Shown here: piece by piece, positions 7,897 through 14,467 of the stretch
Layout of the letters: each line of letters begins with the position of its first letter
Position numbering within the stretch: position 1 is the stretch's first letter
Assembly: GCA_013375405.1 (NCBI GenBank)
Contig: JABXJU010000070.1
Coordinates: 1 to 19,651 of the forward strand
From: Candidatus Helarchaeota archaeon
GTDB taxonomy: Archaea; Asgardarchaeota; Lokiarchaeia; Helarchaeales; HEL-GB-A
DNA: 19,651 nucleotides
Direction: 5' to 3'
Translations under genes and position numbers: made by a program
Notes under the pieces: generated by a model
Database searches by the model: none
Told to the model about the DNA's origin: nothing
Seen by the model: only the letters and a program-made list of their open reading frames with translations

Positions 7897-9257
7897 ATCT
7901 CTAAAACTTTCAAAAATTCACCATGCCCTTTGTAATTTGCTAGAATGTCTCCAGGATACCCATTTTCCATTACAACGTTGCCCCGTGAGATAGTTATTTC
8001 AGGTACTCCTTGTACTTCCATTCCTTCATAAAGAGTAAATTCACTTTTCGTATGCAGATCATCAATTCTTATCTTTGATTTTTGTTTGAAATCAATAATA
8101 GTTAGATCTGCATCGCTTCCAGGTTGGATACATCCCTTTTTCGGATATAATCCCATTATCTTTGCAGGATTAATTGACATTAAATTGATGAGATGTTCGA
8201 GTTCTACGTGTTTCTGATGCACTTGTGTGAGCATTAATGGTAATGAGGTTTCCAAGCCTGGAATACCATTATTAGCAAAGAAGATATTGTGGCGTCCCCG
8301 TTCTTTCTCGATTTTAGGATAGGCAACATGATCGGTAGCAATTGTGTCGATTATTCCGCTACGCAGACAATCCCATAACTTAATGACTTCCTCCTTGGGG
8401 CGCATTGGAGGAATGACTCGGGCATATGGTCCTTTCTCCTCGAATACAGTCTCATCGAATATTAAATATTGGGGGCAGGTTTCAGCGTATGCACGTTGTG
8501 TATTTTTTATAGTGGAAATGATCTGGCCCGCAGTTCCCGTGCTCAAATGGACAAAATAAATAGGGCAATCAGCTAGAGCTGCGAGAAAAAGGGATCGAGA
8601 GACGGCTTCAATTTCGGCCATTGGTGGGCGGGATGCGGGAAAATCTTTTGGTTTAATTCTACCCTCTTCTAGTGCCTTTATACGACCTTCTTCTACTGCT
8701 GTGCGATTTTCAGCATGAATTAGGGCCAAACCATTCGCTTTTTTGATGGTATGTAGAAGATTTAGAAATTCATTATCATCAGAAGGACCAGGAAAATCGT
8801 ATGAAACTTCAGGGAGGAAGATTTTAAAAGTTTTTACACCGTTTTGTGCAAGTTTTTCGATTTGTTCGAGATTAATGGGCGTTGCGCCACCATGAAGGCT
8901 AAAATCAACAAGGGCTTCTTTTTGAGCCCGTTTTATTTTTAATGCTAATGCCTCTGGATATAAGGTTGGAGGATCAGAAAATGGCTGTTCAAAAACGGTG
9001 GTTACCCCACCACCTGCTGCGGCACTGGTTCCCGAGAACCAAGTTTCCCGCCCTTCATAAAAATGAACATGCAAATCAATGATACCCGGGACTATTAATC
9101 TATTTGAAGCATCAATAATACGGTCACATGCCTCGGATACTAATTCAGTTGTTAGCTCTCGAATCTTCCCATCCTCAACTACAATATTAATAGGTTTGAA
9201 TCCTGTAGGAGTATAGACCATTTTACTGTTCTTAATAAAAATATCCACAAAAATCAT
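7893..9257 (-). CDS. Dihydroorotase/allantoinase-type cyclic amidohydrolase
   Basis: 454-residue metal-dependent amidohydrolase (urease superfamily) that opens a cyclic amide ring. The N-terminal beta-sandwich is followed by the metal motif DLHVH (His63, His65), the putative carboxylated bridging lysine in TFKIF (Lys145), HAEN (His181), VHLST (His237) and the catalytic aspartate in ATDH (Asp309). The C-terminal part returns to the sandwich (GSDADLTIIDF). The GTSAAAGGGVTT stretch is typical of dihydroorotase type I, allantoinase and hydantoinase. With length 454 and no other pyrimidine or purine-catabolism gene nearby, the exact substrate (dihydroorotate, allantoin or hydantoin) is undecided. 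The start VDIFIKNSKMVYTP matches the usual family start. Confidence 0.88.
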   Translation of the reverse strand: MIFVDIFIKNSKMVYTPTGFKPINIVVEDGKIRELTTELVSEACDRIIDASNRLIVPGIIDLHVHFYEGRETWFSGTSAAAGGGVTTVFEQPFSDPPTLYPEALALKIKRAQKEALVDFSLHGGATPINLEQIEKLAQNGVKTFKIFLPEVSYDFPGPSDDNEFLNLLHTIKKANGLALIHAENRTAVEEGRIKALEEGRIKPKDFPASRPPMAEIEAVSRSLFLAALADCPIYFVHLSTGTAGQIISTIKNTQRAYAETCPQYLIFDETVFEEKGPYARVIPPMRPKEEVIKLWDCLRSGIIDTIATDHVAYPKIEKERGRHNIFFANNGIPGLETSLPLMLTQVHQKHVELEHLINLMSINPAKIMGLYPKKGCIQPGSDADLTIIDFKQKSKIRIDDLHTKSEFTLYEGMEVQGVPEITISRGNVVMENGYPGDILANYKGHGEFLKVLEI

Positions 9258-9315
9258 CTACCACAGAATGAAGTAGAATGGGAGTTTAAATCAGTTTTTT
9301 TCGATTATTAATTTA

Positions 9316-10221
9316 TTATTTTAATGGGAAAAGATTGAATAAAAAGGTCGCTAACTCGAATGCATCTTTCTTATTTTTTATTTTAAGATCGGTGACATAG
9401 ACTTGAAATCCCAAATTTTGGATTTGGTCCTTATATATTTTCTGGGTCTCATCGATTATGATAATATCGGCTAGATTTTCTACACTCTTTGAAAATTCAA
9501 GAGCATTGATCTCATCATATCCTATTTTATTGAGTATGCTAATCTGGTCGTTTGTAAGTAAATTCAAATCAGTAATCGGAAAAATCGCAAAAATTGGACA
9601 GGGAACATCCTGTAATATTTTTTTCACGCCAGGAACTAGAAGCATAGCATGAAACGCAATCAAATCATTAGGTAGTAATAAAATATATTCAGATTTATTG
9701 GAAATTTTCTTCAAATTTTCATTGGGCTTTTTATTTTCAAAGCTATTAAAACTAATATCTTGAATTTTCTTATCTGGATTAGTCGCTTGAAGAAAATCAA
9801 GGATAGGGAAGGATTTTGTAAGGGTTTTTATTGTGATAGGTAAATTACCGTCGGAAACTGGTGTGATTTGAGCATCGATAGAAAAATTTTCGCGTATTTT
9901 ATCTAGTAAATCTGAAAGTTTTTTCCCTTTCGATGTTAGCTCAGTTAAGAAAATGGATATTGCGACATCTAAATCAGTAAATTGGAGATAAGGTTTCGAG
10001 TCAAATTTCTTGAGATGATTATACACCCGATACGTTTTGGGGTATGTGACCCGCATTAATGAATTTAATAACGCTCGTAAACATAAATTCATTTGTATTC
10101 CTGAGAGGTCGATGAGATTACTAGTATCAATCACAAATCCTAACTTTTCTTGAGGTAAATAAGTTACTATACTATACAAAATGTTTGATATCCGCGTGCC
10201 CGAATAAAAAATTAATAACAT
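9316..10221 (-). CDS. Divergent CofD-like (2-phospholactate transferase family) protein
   Basis: 301 residues. The overall order follows CofD, the enzyme that joins the lactyl- or enolpyruvyl-phospho-guanosine donor to Fo in coenzyme F420 synthesis. It has a Rossmann start (LLIFYSGTRISN where CofD has a GGTG loop) and a DLDVAISIFLTEL helix at the place of GDRDLATHIxRT. There is also a SIDAQITPVSDG strand corresponding to the VLPMSDD region. A later stretch, SEYILLLPNDLIAFHAMLLVPGVKKIL, corresponds to the ADxVVIGPSNPxxSIxPIL region. The key glycine loop and PSNP motif are poorly conserved, so it may not be a functional CofD. The ATG follows an AGGAAA ribosome-binding site. No other F420 gene is visible. 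Confidence 0.55.
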   Translation of the reverse strand: MLLIFYSGTRISNILYSIVTYLPQEKLGFVIDTSNLIDLSGIQMNLCLRALLNSLMRVTYPKTYRVYNHLKKFDSKPYLQFTDLDVAISIFLTELTSKGKKLSDLLDKIRENFSIDAQITPVSDGNLPITIKTLTKSFPILDFLQATNPDKKIQDISFNSFENKKPNENLKKISNKSEYILLLPNDLIAFHAMLLVPGVKKILQDVPCPIFAIFPITDLNLLTNDQISILNKIGYDEINALEFSKSVENLADIIIIDETQKIYKDQIQNLGFQVYVTDLKIKNKKDAFELATFLFNLFPLK

Positions 10222-10522
10222 GATTATTTCCTGAATGATTTATAGTTAATTTTTCATACTTGCTCGATCTTTCAATTACTTAGCACGGAGGCTATTGTTT
10301 TACCATTTTTAATTTCTTACTGTCTTTCTCTTTATTATAAAAGGGGCTTTAAAAATTTTTGTTTTTAAAATAGTTAAATTTAAATAGAACTTATAAAATT
10401 TTAACTGAACTTAATTTTTGAGTCCAGTACAAAAGGAATACACCAAAATCACATTAAATTGAGTTTTTTCGCATTTATATTTAAATTTCATAAACTTATT
10501 AAGCGAGGGTTGATGAAATATT
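10222..10522. other. Intergenic gap upstream of the RNase P RNA
   Basis: About 300 bp of AT-rich DNA between the CofD-like gene (leaving leftwards) and the RNase P RNA. I see no convincing ORF. The left end holds the ribosome-binding site of the CofD-like gene and the right end holds the probable rnpB promoter. Confidence 0.5.
10474..10485 (+). promoter_or_regulatory. Probable TATA box of the RNase P RNA gene
   Basis: TTTATATTTAAA lies 38-49 bp upstream of the first P1 pair at 10524. This would place initiation near 10500-10510 if the usual spacing of about 25 bp holds, leaving a short 5' leader. The call rests on motif and position alone. Confidence 0.35.
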
Positions 10523-10915
10523 GTAGTGGTTTGGTGAGAGTAAGGACGGTCGCCGGACGATTTTCGTCTGAGGAAGGTCCCTTCTCCCACCTAGGCAACG
10601 ATGTGGCGTAGCCACAGGACGAGAGTCTTCCTCTGAGAACAGAAATGACCCGTCCATGCATTAGATGATGATGATACGGCTGAGAAATTATTTCGAGAAG
10701 ACCTTTGGCGACGAGGGTTGAGATAAACCGTTGAAGAGATGTATGGAACCGTTGAAACAGCTCATGATCGTGGGAGCAAACCCAAATATATTCCTGATGA
10801 GGAGCCTAGCCGAATAGAATGGGTAGGGTGCACAGACCGATACCGTCAAGGATTCTTCAAGCAATTGAAATTCCTGAACAGAAAAGGGCCTACTCTACTC
10901 ACACCAGACCACCAT
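10523..10915 (+). ncRNA. rnpB: RNase P RNA (archaeal type)
   Basis: Catalytic RNA that removes 5' leaders from pre-tRNAs, about 390 nt long. The ends form helix P1: 10526-10536 (GTGGTTTGGTG) pairs over 11 bp with 10902-10912 (CACCAGACCAC). Conserved region I appears as GAGGAAGGTCC at 10570-10580 (usual form GAGGAAAGUCC), near the 5' end as expected. An ACAGAAA block follows at 10639-10645, and GGCGACGAGGGTTGAGATAA lies near 10706. The 3' part has GCACAGACCGATACC just before the closing strand. The region is clearly richer in G+C than its neighbours, as structured RNA in an AT-rich genome tends to be. A 60-codon frame inside it is an artefact. The roadblock-like gene starts 22 nt after the 3' end with no terminator visible between. 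The exact ends are approximate. Confidence 0.93.
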
Positions 10916-10936
10916 AAATAGTGACAGGGCTAAACC

Positions 10937-11320
10937 ATGCATGAAACGATAGTTCTTGGACGAATCGGATTTGTTGTCGAAAATATTTGTCTGAATGCAA
11001 ATGTCGATCTCCTGGGTTGGGCGCTTTATGATATTGATGGACTCCCATTATATTCGAAAGTTAAGACCCATGAAGACGAATTCGGTGCAATGGCGGCAAA
11101 TGTTGTAGAGATATACAAACGAATGCCGGAATTAACCGGATCATGCTTCTATTTTCCTGATATGAATCTATTTTTACATCGTATCAAAGTTGATATGAAA
11201 TATTTTGTCCTGACAATTGCCATTGAAAAAAATATTCGAAATCATGGTTTAGTTGCATTGCAGATATTGAAGTATGAAGAAAGATTTCGGGAAATTTTAG
11301 TTCAAAAGGGGTTGTATTAA
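10937..11320 (+). CDS. Roadblock/LC7-like domain protein
   Basis: 127 residues, essentially one domain. Features fitting the roadblock/LC7 fold are the strand LLGWALYDIDGLPLYSKVK (about 25-43), the following helix EFGAMAANVVEIYKRM, and a later strand FLHRIKVDMKYFVLTIAIE. A C-terminal helix closes the domain. Roadblock proteins act as dimeric scaffolds or regulators of small GTPases and are numerous in Asgard archaea. No GTPase gene adjoins it here. The first 20 residues are an extra N-terminal helix. It may be transcribed together with the RNase P RNA, which ends about 20 nt upstream. It overlaps the convergent tsr3 gene by 4 bp at the stops. The fold assignment is by pattern and could be another PAS- or longin-like sensor domain. 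Confidence 0.65.
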   Translation: MHETIVLGRIGFVVENICLNANVDLLGWALYDIDGLPLYSKVKTHEDEFGAMAANVVEIYKRMPELTGSCFYFPDMNLFLHRIKVDMKYFVLTIAIEKNIRNHGLVALQILKYEERFREILVQKGLY

Positions 11321-11859
11321 ATATACTCTTTTTGAATTTCAATGATTTCTTTGCTAGTTTTTGCCTGAGCATACTCTTGGAGAGGTTCTGCATTTAATTG
11401 GAGAAAATGTGAGCCCCATTTAAAGATGGAAAGGATAGTTTGTGCATAATCCGGAAATCCAATAATAAAGAGAGAGGCAGCTAAAGCCTCTACGGTACTT
11501 AATTGGGTAGGAATTCCGTAATTTATAGGATTTGTTGCCACTAGATAGGGAATCGATCGATTAATTCCTCTGGATTTAAAAACATCATGCATAGTATCGA
11601 TCTTTTTCCAAGAGCAATCAATACCCACCAATCCTTTCTCCAGAATTTGTTGCCGATCTTCGGAAGAAATAGCACGTAAGGCAAAAGGGTTTAATAAAAC
11701 TGCACCGCGAGAGATTTGATTTAGTTTAACTGATTTAATGAATCCGTGCTTTTCTAATTTTGTAGCAGTACATTTCTTTGGATCACACTGTTTCGCATGA
11801 TACACATACAGTTTTACGGGAGCGGCTTTCCATCGGGGATTAGATTGTTTATAACGCAT
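11317..11859 (-). CDS. tsr3: Tsr3, SSU rRNA aminocarboxypropyltransferase (DUF367)
   Basis: 180 residues, close to the usual archaeal length. The family transfers the 3-amino-3-carboxypropyl group from SAM to the modified uridine in helix 31 of small-subunit rRNA, forming acp3U or acp3-pseudouridine during ribosome maturation. Signature segments are present in order: LYVYHAKQCDPKKCTATKL (17-35), LLNPFALRAISSED (55-68), GIDCSW (79-84), PYLVATNPINYG (104-115), and LSTVEALAASLFIIG (120-134) followed by FKWG. The enzyme is shared by archaea and eukaryotes. The ATG lies about 45 bp from the 3' end of the initiator tRNA gene on the same strand, so the two could share a transcript. Confidence 0.93.
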   Translation of the reverse strand: MRYKQSNPRWKAAPVKLYVYHAKQCDPKKCTATKLEKHGFIKSVKLNQISRGAVLLNPFALRAISSEDRQQILEKGLVGIDCSWKKIDTMHDVFKSRGINRSIPYLVATNPINYGIPTQLSTVEALAASLFIIGFPDYAQTILSIFKWGSHFLQLNAEPLQEYAQAKTSKEIIEIQKEYI

Positions 11860-11905
11860 CTTTATATATCTTCTACTGGAAATTATCTATATCAAAAAGA
11901 ATAGA

Positions 11906-12022
11906 TAGCGGGAGGTGGAATTTCAGAGCATTAGAGCGCATCTAATACAGTTTTGAACCACCGATCTCGGGGTATCTCTAAAATATGAGCCCCGTGGGAT
12001 CTCCTGGCTACCCTATCCCGCT
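11906..12022 (-). tRNA. Initiator tRNA-Met (CAU) with two introns
   Basis: The acceptor strands are AGCGGGA and TCCCGCT with discriminator A. The A1-U72 pair and the D-arm GTAGCCAGGAGATCCC mark an archaeal initiator tRNA. The anticodon arm is CGGGG-CTCATAA-CCCCG after removal of a 10-nt intron at 37/38 (11974-11983). The T arm is GGTGG-TTCAAAT-CCACC after removal of a 32-nt intron at 59/60 (11920-11951). The T-loop intron has a textbook bulge-helix-bulge: central helix TTCA/TGAA, 3-nt bulges AAA and ATT cut after their second base, and an inner stem GTATTAGA/TCTAATGC. The anticodon intron is minimal, with CTC/GAG pairing. The mature length is 75 nt with no encoded CCA. Conserved tRNA bases and the T-arm junction support the call strongly. 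Confidence 0.95.
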
Positions 12023-12040
12023 AGGGTTGACCTATGCTCG

Positions 12041-12050
12041 GTTTATATTG
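12041..12050 (-). promoter_or_regulatory. TATA box of the initiator tRNA gene
   Basis: On the minus strand CAATATAAAC lies 19-28 bp upstream of tRNA base 1 (12022), the expected position for an archaeal TATA element driving a tRNA gene with little or no leader. Confidence 0.5.
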
Positions 12051-12178
12051 AATGATATTTTAATTCGACACAATTTTATTGCAATCTAGTAAAAATAAAA
12101 TAAAAGATTATAAAAACTTTCCTTCTAAAAATAAATCAACTTCTTTAAGTTCCACCAAATTACAAGGATATTTGAGCA

Positions 12179-13141
12179 ATGGATTTTACTTTCTTTATGA
12201 CTTTTGTCCCTCGGCTTAATTTAAGGAATCCAGTGGTTATTGGATATGAAAAATGCACTCCTAGGAATATTGAACTGCTTAAAGCGTATGAAGGGAAGCA
12301 GTTTGTACATAGTGGAAATTGGTGGAATATTGATCCGAAAAAGCGGACGTTGGAAGTTGTATTAGAGAACCAGGAAAAATTTTACTCTGAAAAAACCATA
12401 GGGTTTATGTCGCTTAATACTCCTGCAAGTTTGACAAATTATGATTACTGGAATATACCAAAAGCAATAAGAGAGAAAGCTATTCAGCAATGCCTTGAGA
12501 ATGCGAATTGGGCCGTTGAACATAGAACAGTTAAAGTGCCTATTTATTGTTCGTTAGAAGTTTCAACGTACGAAGAAGCTAGGTATTGGTTTCATGAAGC
12601 TCACGATTTAGGGCATGAATGTTTCTGCCGAGGGGTTGCAGAATTTTTACGAGATCCGAAAATCCGAAAAAAAGGGATCCAAACGATTTTTGAGCTCACT
12701 ATTGGTGCAAGAAGTATGTTAGCGGATTTGCCATTCCATTTATCTGGCCTTTCAAGTTTATACCTCCTTCCTATTATTGTTTATTTGGGGGCGACTTCAG
12801 TGGATGGGAGTACGCCAGTAACATCAGCTTTGGCCCGGGGCACGGTTTATACGTCGGATGGAAAGGGCATAAAAATAAGGGATTTGAAGAAGTGGGACTG
12901 TTCCTGTGAATTTTGTAGAAATTTCGGAGGAGACATAATCGAAGAATTTAATATGAATCGCCTCGCGCGAGTTCACCATAATATTGCAATTTTTAACGAG
13001 AAAATTGAAGCTATCAATGCATGTAAGGATAAAAAAGAATTAGCTGAAACAATTAAAAATGAGATTTCTCAAACTGAATCCAAATACTACCAAAGACGGT
13101 GGGAGCAGGCTTTGGAGTTAGAAAAAAAGTTCTCGAAGTGA
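12179..13141 (+). CDS. TGT-superfamily enzyme, possibly DpdA-like (DNA/tRNA guanine transglycosylase)
   Basis: 320 residues. The C-terminal part of the catalytic barrel has GATSVDGSTPVTSALARGTVYT (205-225 region), matching the nucleophile segment of tRNA-guanine transglycosylases (candidate Asp209). The zinc site CSCEFC (Cys241, 243, 246) has its histidine in VHHN (266/267). The first half lacks the usual TGT start, and the GGLAVGE loop of tRNA enzymes is replaced by HLSGLSSLYLLP. This resembles DpdA, the paralogue that inserts 7-deazaguanine into DNA, more than archaeosine-forming TgtA. No PUA domain is encoded. The stop is TGA at 13139-13141, after which the same frame stays open for 64 more codons. 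Superfamily is fairly sure; substrate (DNA or tRNA) is inference. Confidence 0.75.
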   Translation: MDFTFFMTFVPRLNLRNPVVIGYEKCTPRNIELLKAYEGKQFVHSGNWWNIDPKKRTLEVVLENQEKFYSEKTIGFMSLNTPASLTNYDYWNIPKAIREKAIQQCLENANWAVEHRTVKVPIYCSLEVSTYEEARYWFHEAHDLGHECFCRGVAEFLRDPKIRKKGIQTIFELTIGARSMLADLPFHLSGLSSLYLLPIIVYLGATSVDGSTPVTSALARGTVYTSDGKGIKIRDLKKWDCSCEFCRNFGGDIIEEFNMNRLARVHHNIAIFNEKIEAINACKDKKELAETIKNEISQTESKYYQRRWEQALELEKKFSK

Positions 13142-13336
13142 AGGGTTTTCTTTGAAAGAGCACTACTTTTAAGAAGAGAAAAACATGCTAAAAGAAAAGG
13201 AATTCAGGCTACTATTTCTGGAGTTGCAGAATTATTTGAAAAGGAAGCTTATAAGAAAGCTGAACGAATTTGGGAAAAATTCAAAAAAGAAGGTAAAATT
13301 TTATATTATCTCCCATATGAAATACCGATAATTTAA
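13142..13336 (+). pseudogene. In-frame open extension beyond the TGA of the TGT-like gene
   Basis: Directly after the TGA, in the same frame, 64 codons stay open to TAA at 13334-13336. The translation looks like real protein: RREKHAKRKGIQATISGVAE, then LFEKEAYKKAERIWEKFKKE and GKILYYLP, a charged helical pattern that could be a small DNA-binding (HTH/winged-helix-like) unit. There is no ATG, GTG or TTG near its start and no ribosome-binding site, so it is unlikely to be an independent gene. Options are a C-terminal domain cut off by a nonsense mutation, a sequencing error, or UGA recoding. I cannot tell which. Confidence 0.4.
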
Positions 13337-13343
13337 AGGAATA

Positions 13344-13369
13344 ATGGTCCAGGTGGGATTCGGACCCAC
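13344..13369 (-). repeat. Isolated tRNA 3'-end copy (T arm plus acceptor strand), inverted relative to tRNA-Ile
   Basis: Read on the minus strand this is T stem GTGGG, loop TCCGAAT, CCCAC, acceptor CTGGACC, A, T. It is base-for-base the mature 3' end of the tRNA-Ile(GAU) gene at 15424-15589, including the unusual TCC at T-loop positions 54-56. In the tRNA-Ile gene the GTGG and GTCC parts are separated by a 30-nt intron; here they are contiguous. No matching 5' acceptor strand (GGTCCAG on the minus strand) or D arm is found on either side, so this is not a complete tRNA gene. It may be an attachment-site remnant, a copy derived from spliced tRNA, or the 3' part of a fragmented tRNA. Confidence 0.8.
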
Positions 13370-13638
13370 TTATAAATGTTTTTTGTGGAAATTAAATCAT
13401 TAATTCTTTTAATTTATTAAATTGTTTCAGATCCACAACAGAGAAATTAAGACTAAACTGATATTTAGTCGTAACAAATTTTTTACTTATTATGTAGAGG
13501 ATTGTAGATTCATAAAAAATGTGATAATTTTGGGTAAAGTACTCGGTTAAAAACCGAGAATTTGTGGAGCTTATATATTGAATTTTGAGAAAAATTTGTG
13601 AGAAATAAAATTTGATGTGATAAGGATTTGATTAGAAG
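13370..13638. other. Hairpin-rich non-coding region
   Basis: No ORF is seen. Three perfect stems lie in about 180 bp: TTGTGGA (13383-13389) with TCCACAA (13432-13438), GACTAAA/TTTAGTC (13451-13457 with 13464-13470, 6-nt loop), and CTCGG/CCGAG (13542-13546 with 13554-13558, 7-nt loop). On the minus strand the last reads CTCGG-TTTTTAA-CCGAG. This is the shape of a tRNA anticodon arm with a UUU (Lys) anticodon, and its stem sequence is identical to that of tRNA-Ile. Together with the T arm at 13344-13369 this could be the interrupted 3' half of a tRNA, but no 5' half is present. The right end should hold the promoter of the first zinc-ribbon gene. Confidence 0.4.
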
Positions 13639-14466
13639 ATGAGAGTATTGTGTTTGAATTGTGGATGGAACGGGCCCATATCATTTACCGAAGCTCGAAA
13701 AATAAGGCTATATAAAAAATTTGATTGTTCCAAATGTGGTCAAGGTGAATCAAAGAATTTTAAGTTGGAGGAACCAATTCCCAATAAATTAGAAACAGGA
13801 GTTTTCATGCTAGAGGAAGAATTACGATATGTTTTGTTAAATACAATTTTTGAACAAGGAGTAATTGTTTGGGATTGTCGACCTGAATTCGGCAAATGTC
13901 CTGATCCCGTCGAATTTGAGGGAATCCTTTTTGTCCCTAAAATTGGAGATATTCCCGTATTCCTGAATAAGAGATTTTGGGAGATAGAGTTAAAATTTGC
14001 TAAGTTACGGTGTAATTGGGTAACAAAAGCTCAACAGTTTGGCGCGAATCGGGATGACGTGCGTATAGAAGAAGCACAAAGTAATATGTTTTTAGACGGG
14101 GGAGGAATTTTACTAGTAATGTCAGAACCGCCACCGACAACCGTTGGAATTGACCGTATAATAGCCACTAAGAGAGAAGATTGTGAGGCGCAGCTTGATT
14201 TAAAGTACCGAGAATTAATTAGACAAAATAAAATTTTGTATGAAATAATGATTTTCAATTCTAAATCATTCAAAGAGCTATGGGGTAAAATCTTAAGGGG
14301 AGGACGTGGTGGCAGAAAGCGTCGTGGTGGAGAACTTATTCCATACAAACGGTTCCCGATAGCGCAAGTTCAAAAGACATTCCCTGAGAACACCTTTTAT
14401 TTTACATTAGAGCAAATTATGGAAGGAGAGCTTGCTAAACTTATTATAGGATTCTTGAGGGAATGA
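13639..14466 (+). CDS. Zinc-ribbon protein with nuclease-like D...ExK motif, paralogue 1
   Basis: 275 residues, family not recognised. The N-terminal zinc ribbon is LCLNCGW (Cys5, Cys8) with FDCSKCG (Cys30, Cys33). A conserved core follows: VWDCRPEFGKCPDP (77-90), GDIPVF (103-108), then WEIELKFAKLRC (114-125). Asp104, Glu117 and Lys119 give the D-x12-E-x-K spacing seen in PD-(D/E)xK nucleases, which is the basis for the nuclease suggestion. A later strand GGGILLVMSEPPP is followed by helices and a basic Gly-Arg loop (about 217-232: RGGRGGRKRRGG) that could bind nucleic acid. The next gene is a paralogue starting 1 bp after this stop, so the two surely form one transcript. Catalytic activity is inference. 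Confidence 0.7.
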   Translation: MRVLCLNCGWNGPISFTEARKIRLYKKFDCSKCGQGESKNFKLEEPIPNKLETGVFMLEEELRYVLLNTIFEQGVIVWDCRPEFGKCPDPVEFEGILFVPKIGDIPVFLNKRFWEIELKFAKLRCNWVTKAQQFGANRDDVRIEEAQSNMFLDGGGILLVMSEPPPTTVGIDRIIATKREDCEAQLDLKYRELIRQNKILYEIMIFNSKSFKELWGKILRGGRGGRKRRGGELIPYKRFPIAQVQKTFPENTFYFTLEQIMEGELAKLIIGFLRE

Positions 14467-14467
14467 A

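Noticed and set aside
10739..10921. 60-codon open frame
   Set aside because: It lies inside the RNase P RNA and includes its 3' P1 strand; no protein-like character.
13344..13369. Complete tRNA gene
   Set aside because: I looked on both sides on the minus strand for GGTCCAG plus a D arm and found none, so only a 3' fragment is supported.
13542..13558. CTCGG/CCGAG hairpin as an intrinsic terminator
   Set aside because: There is no T run directly after the stem on either strand. The T or A run is in the loop, and its shape and stem identity with tRNA-Ile fit an anticodon-like arm better.
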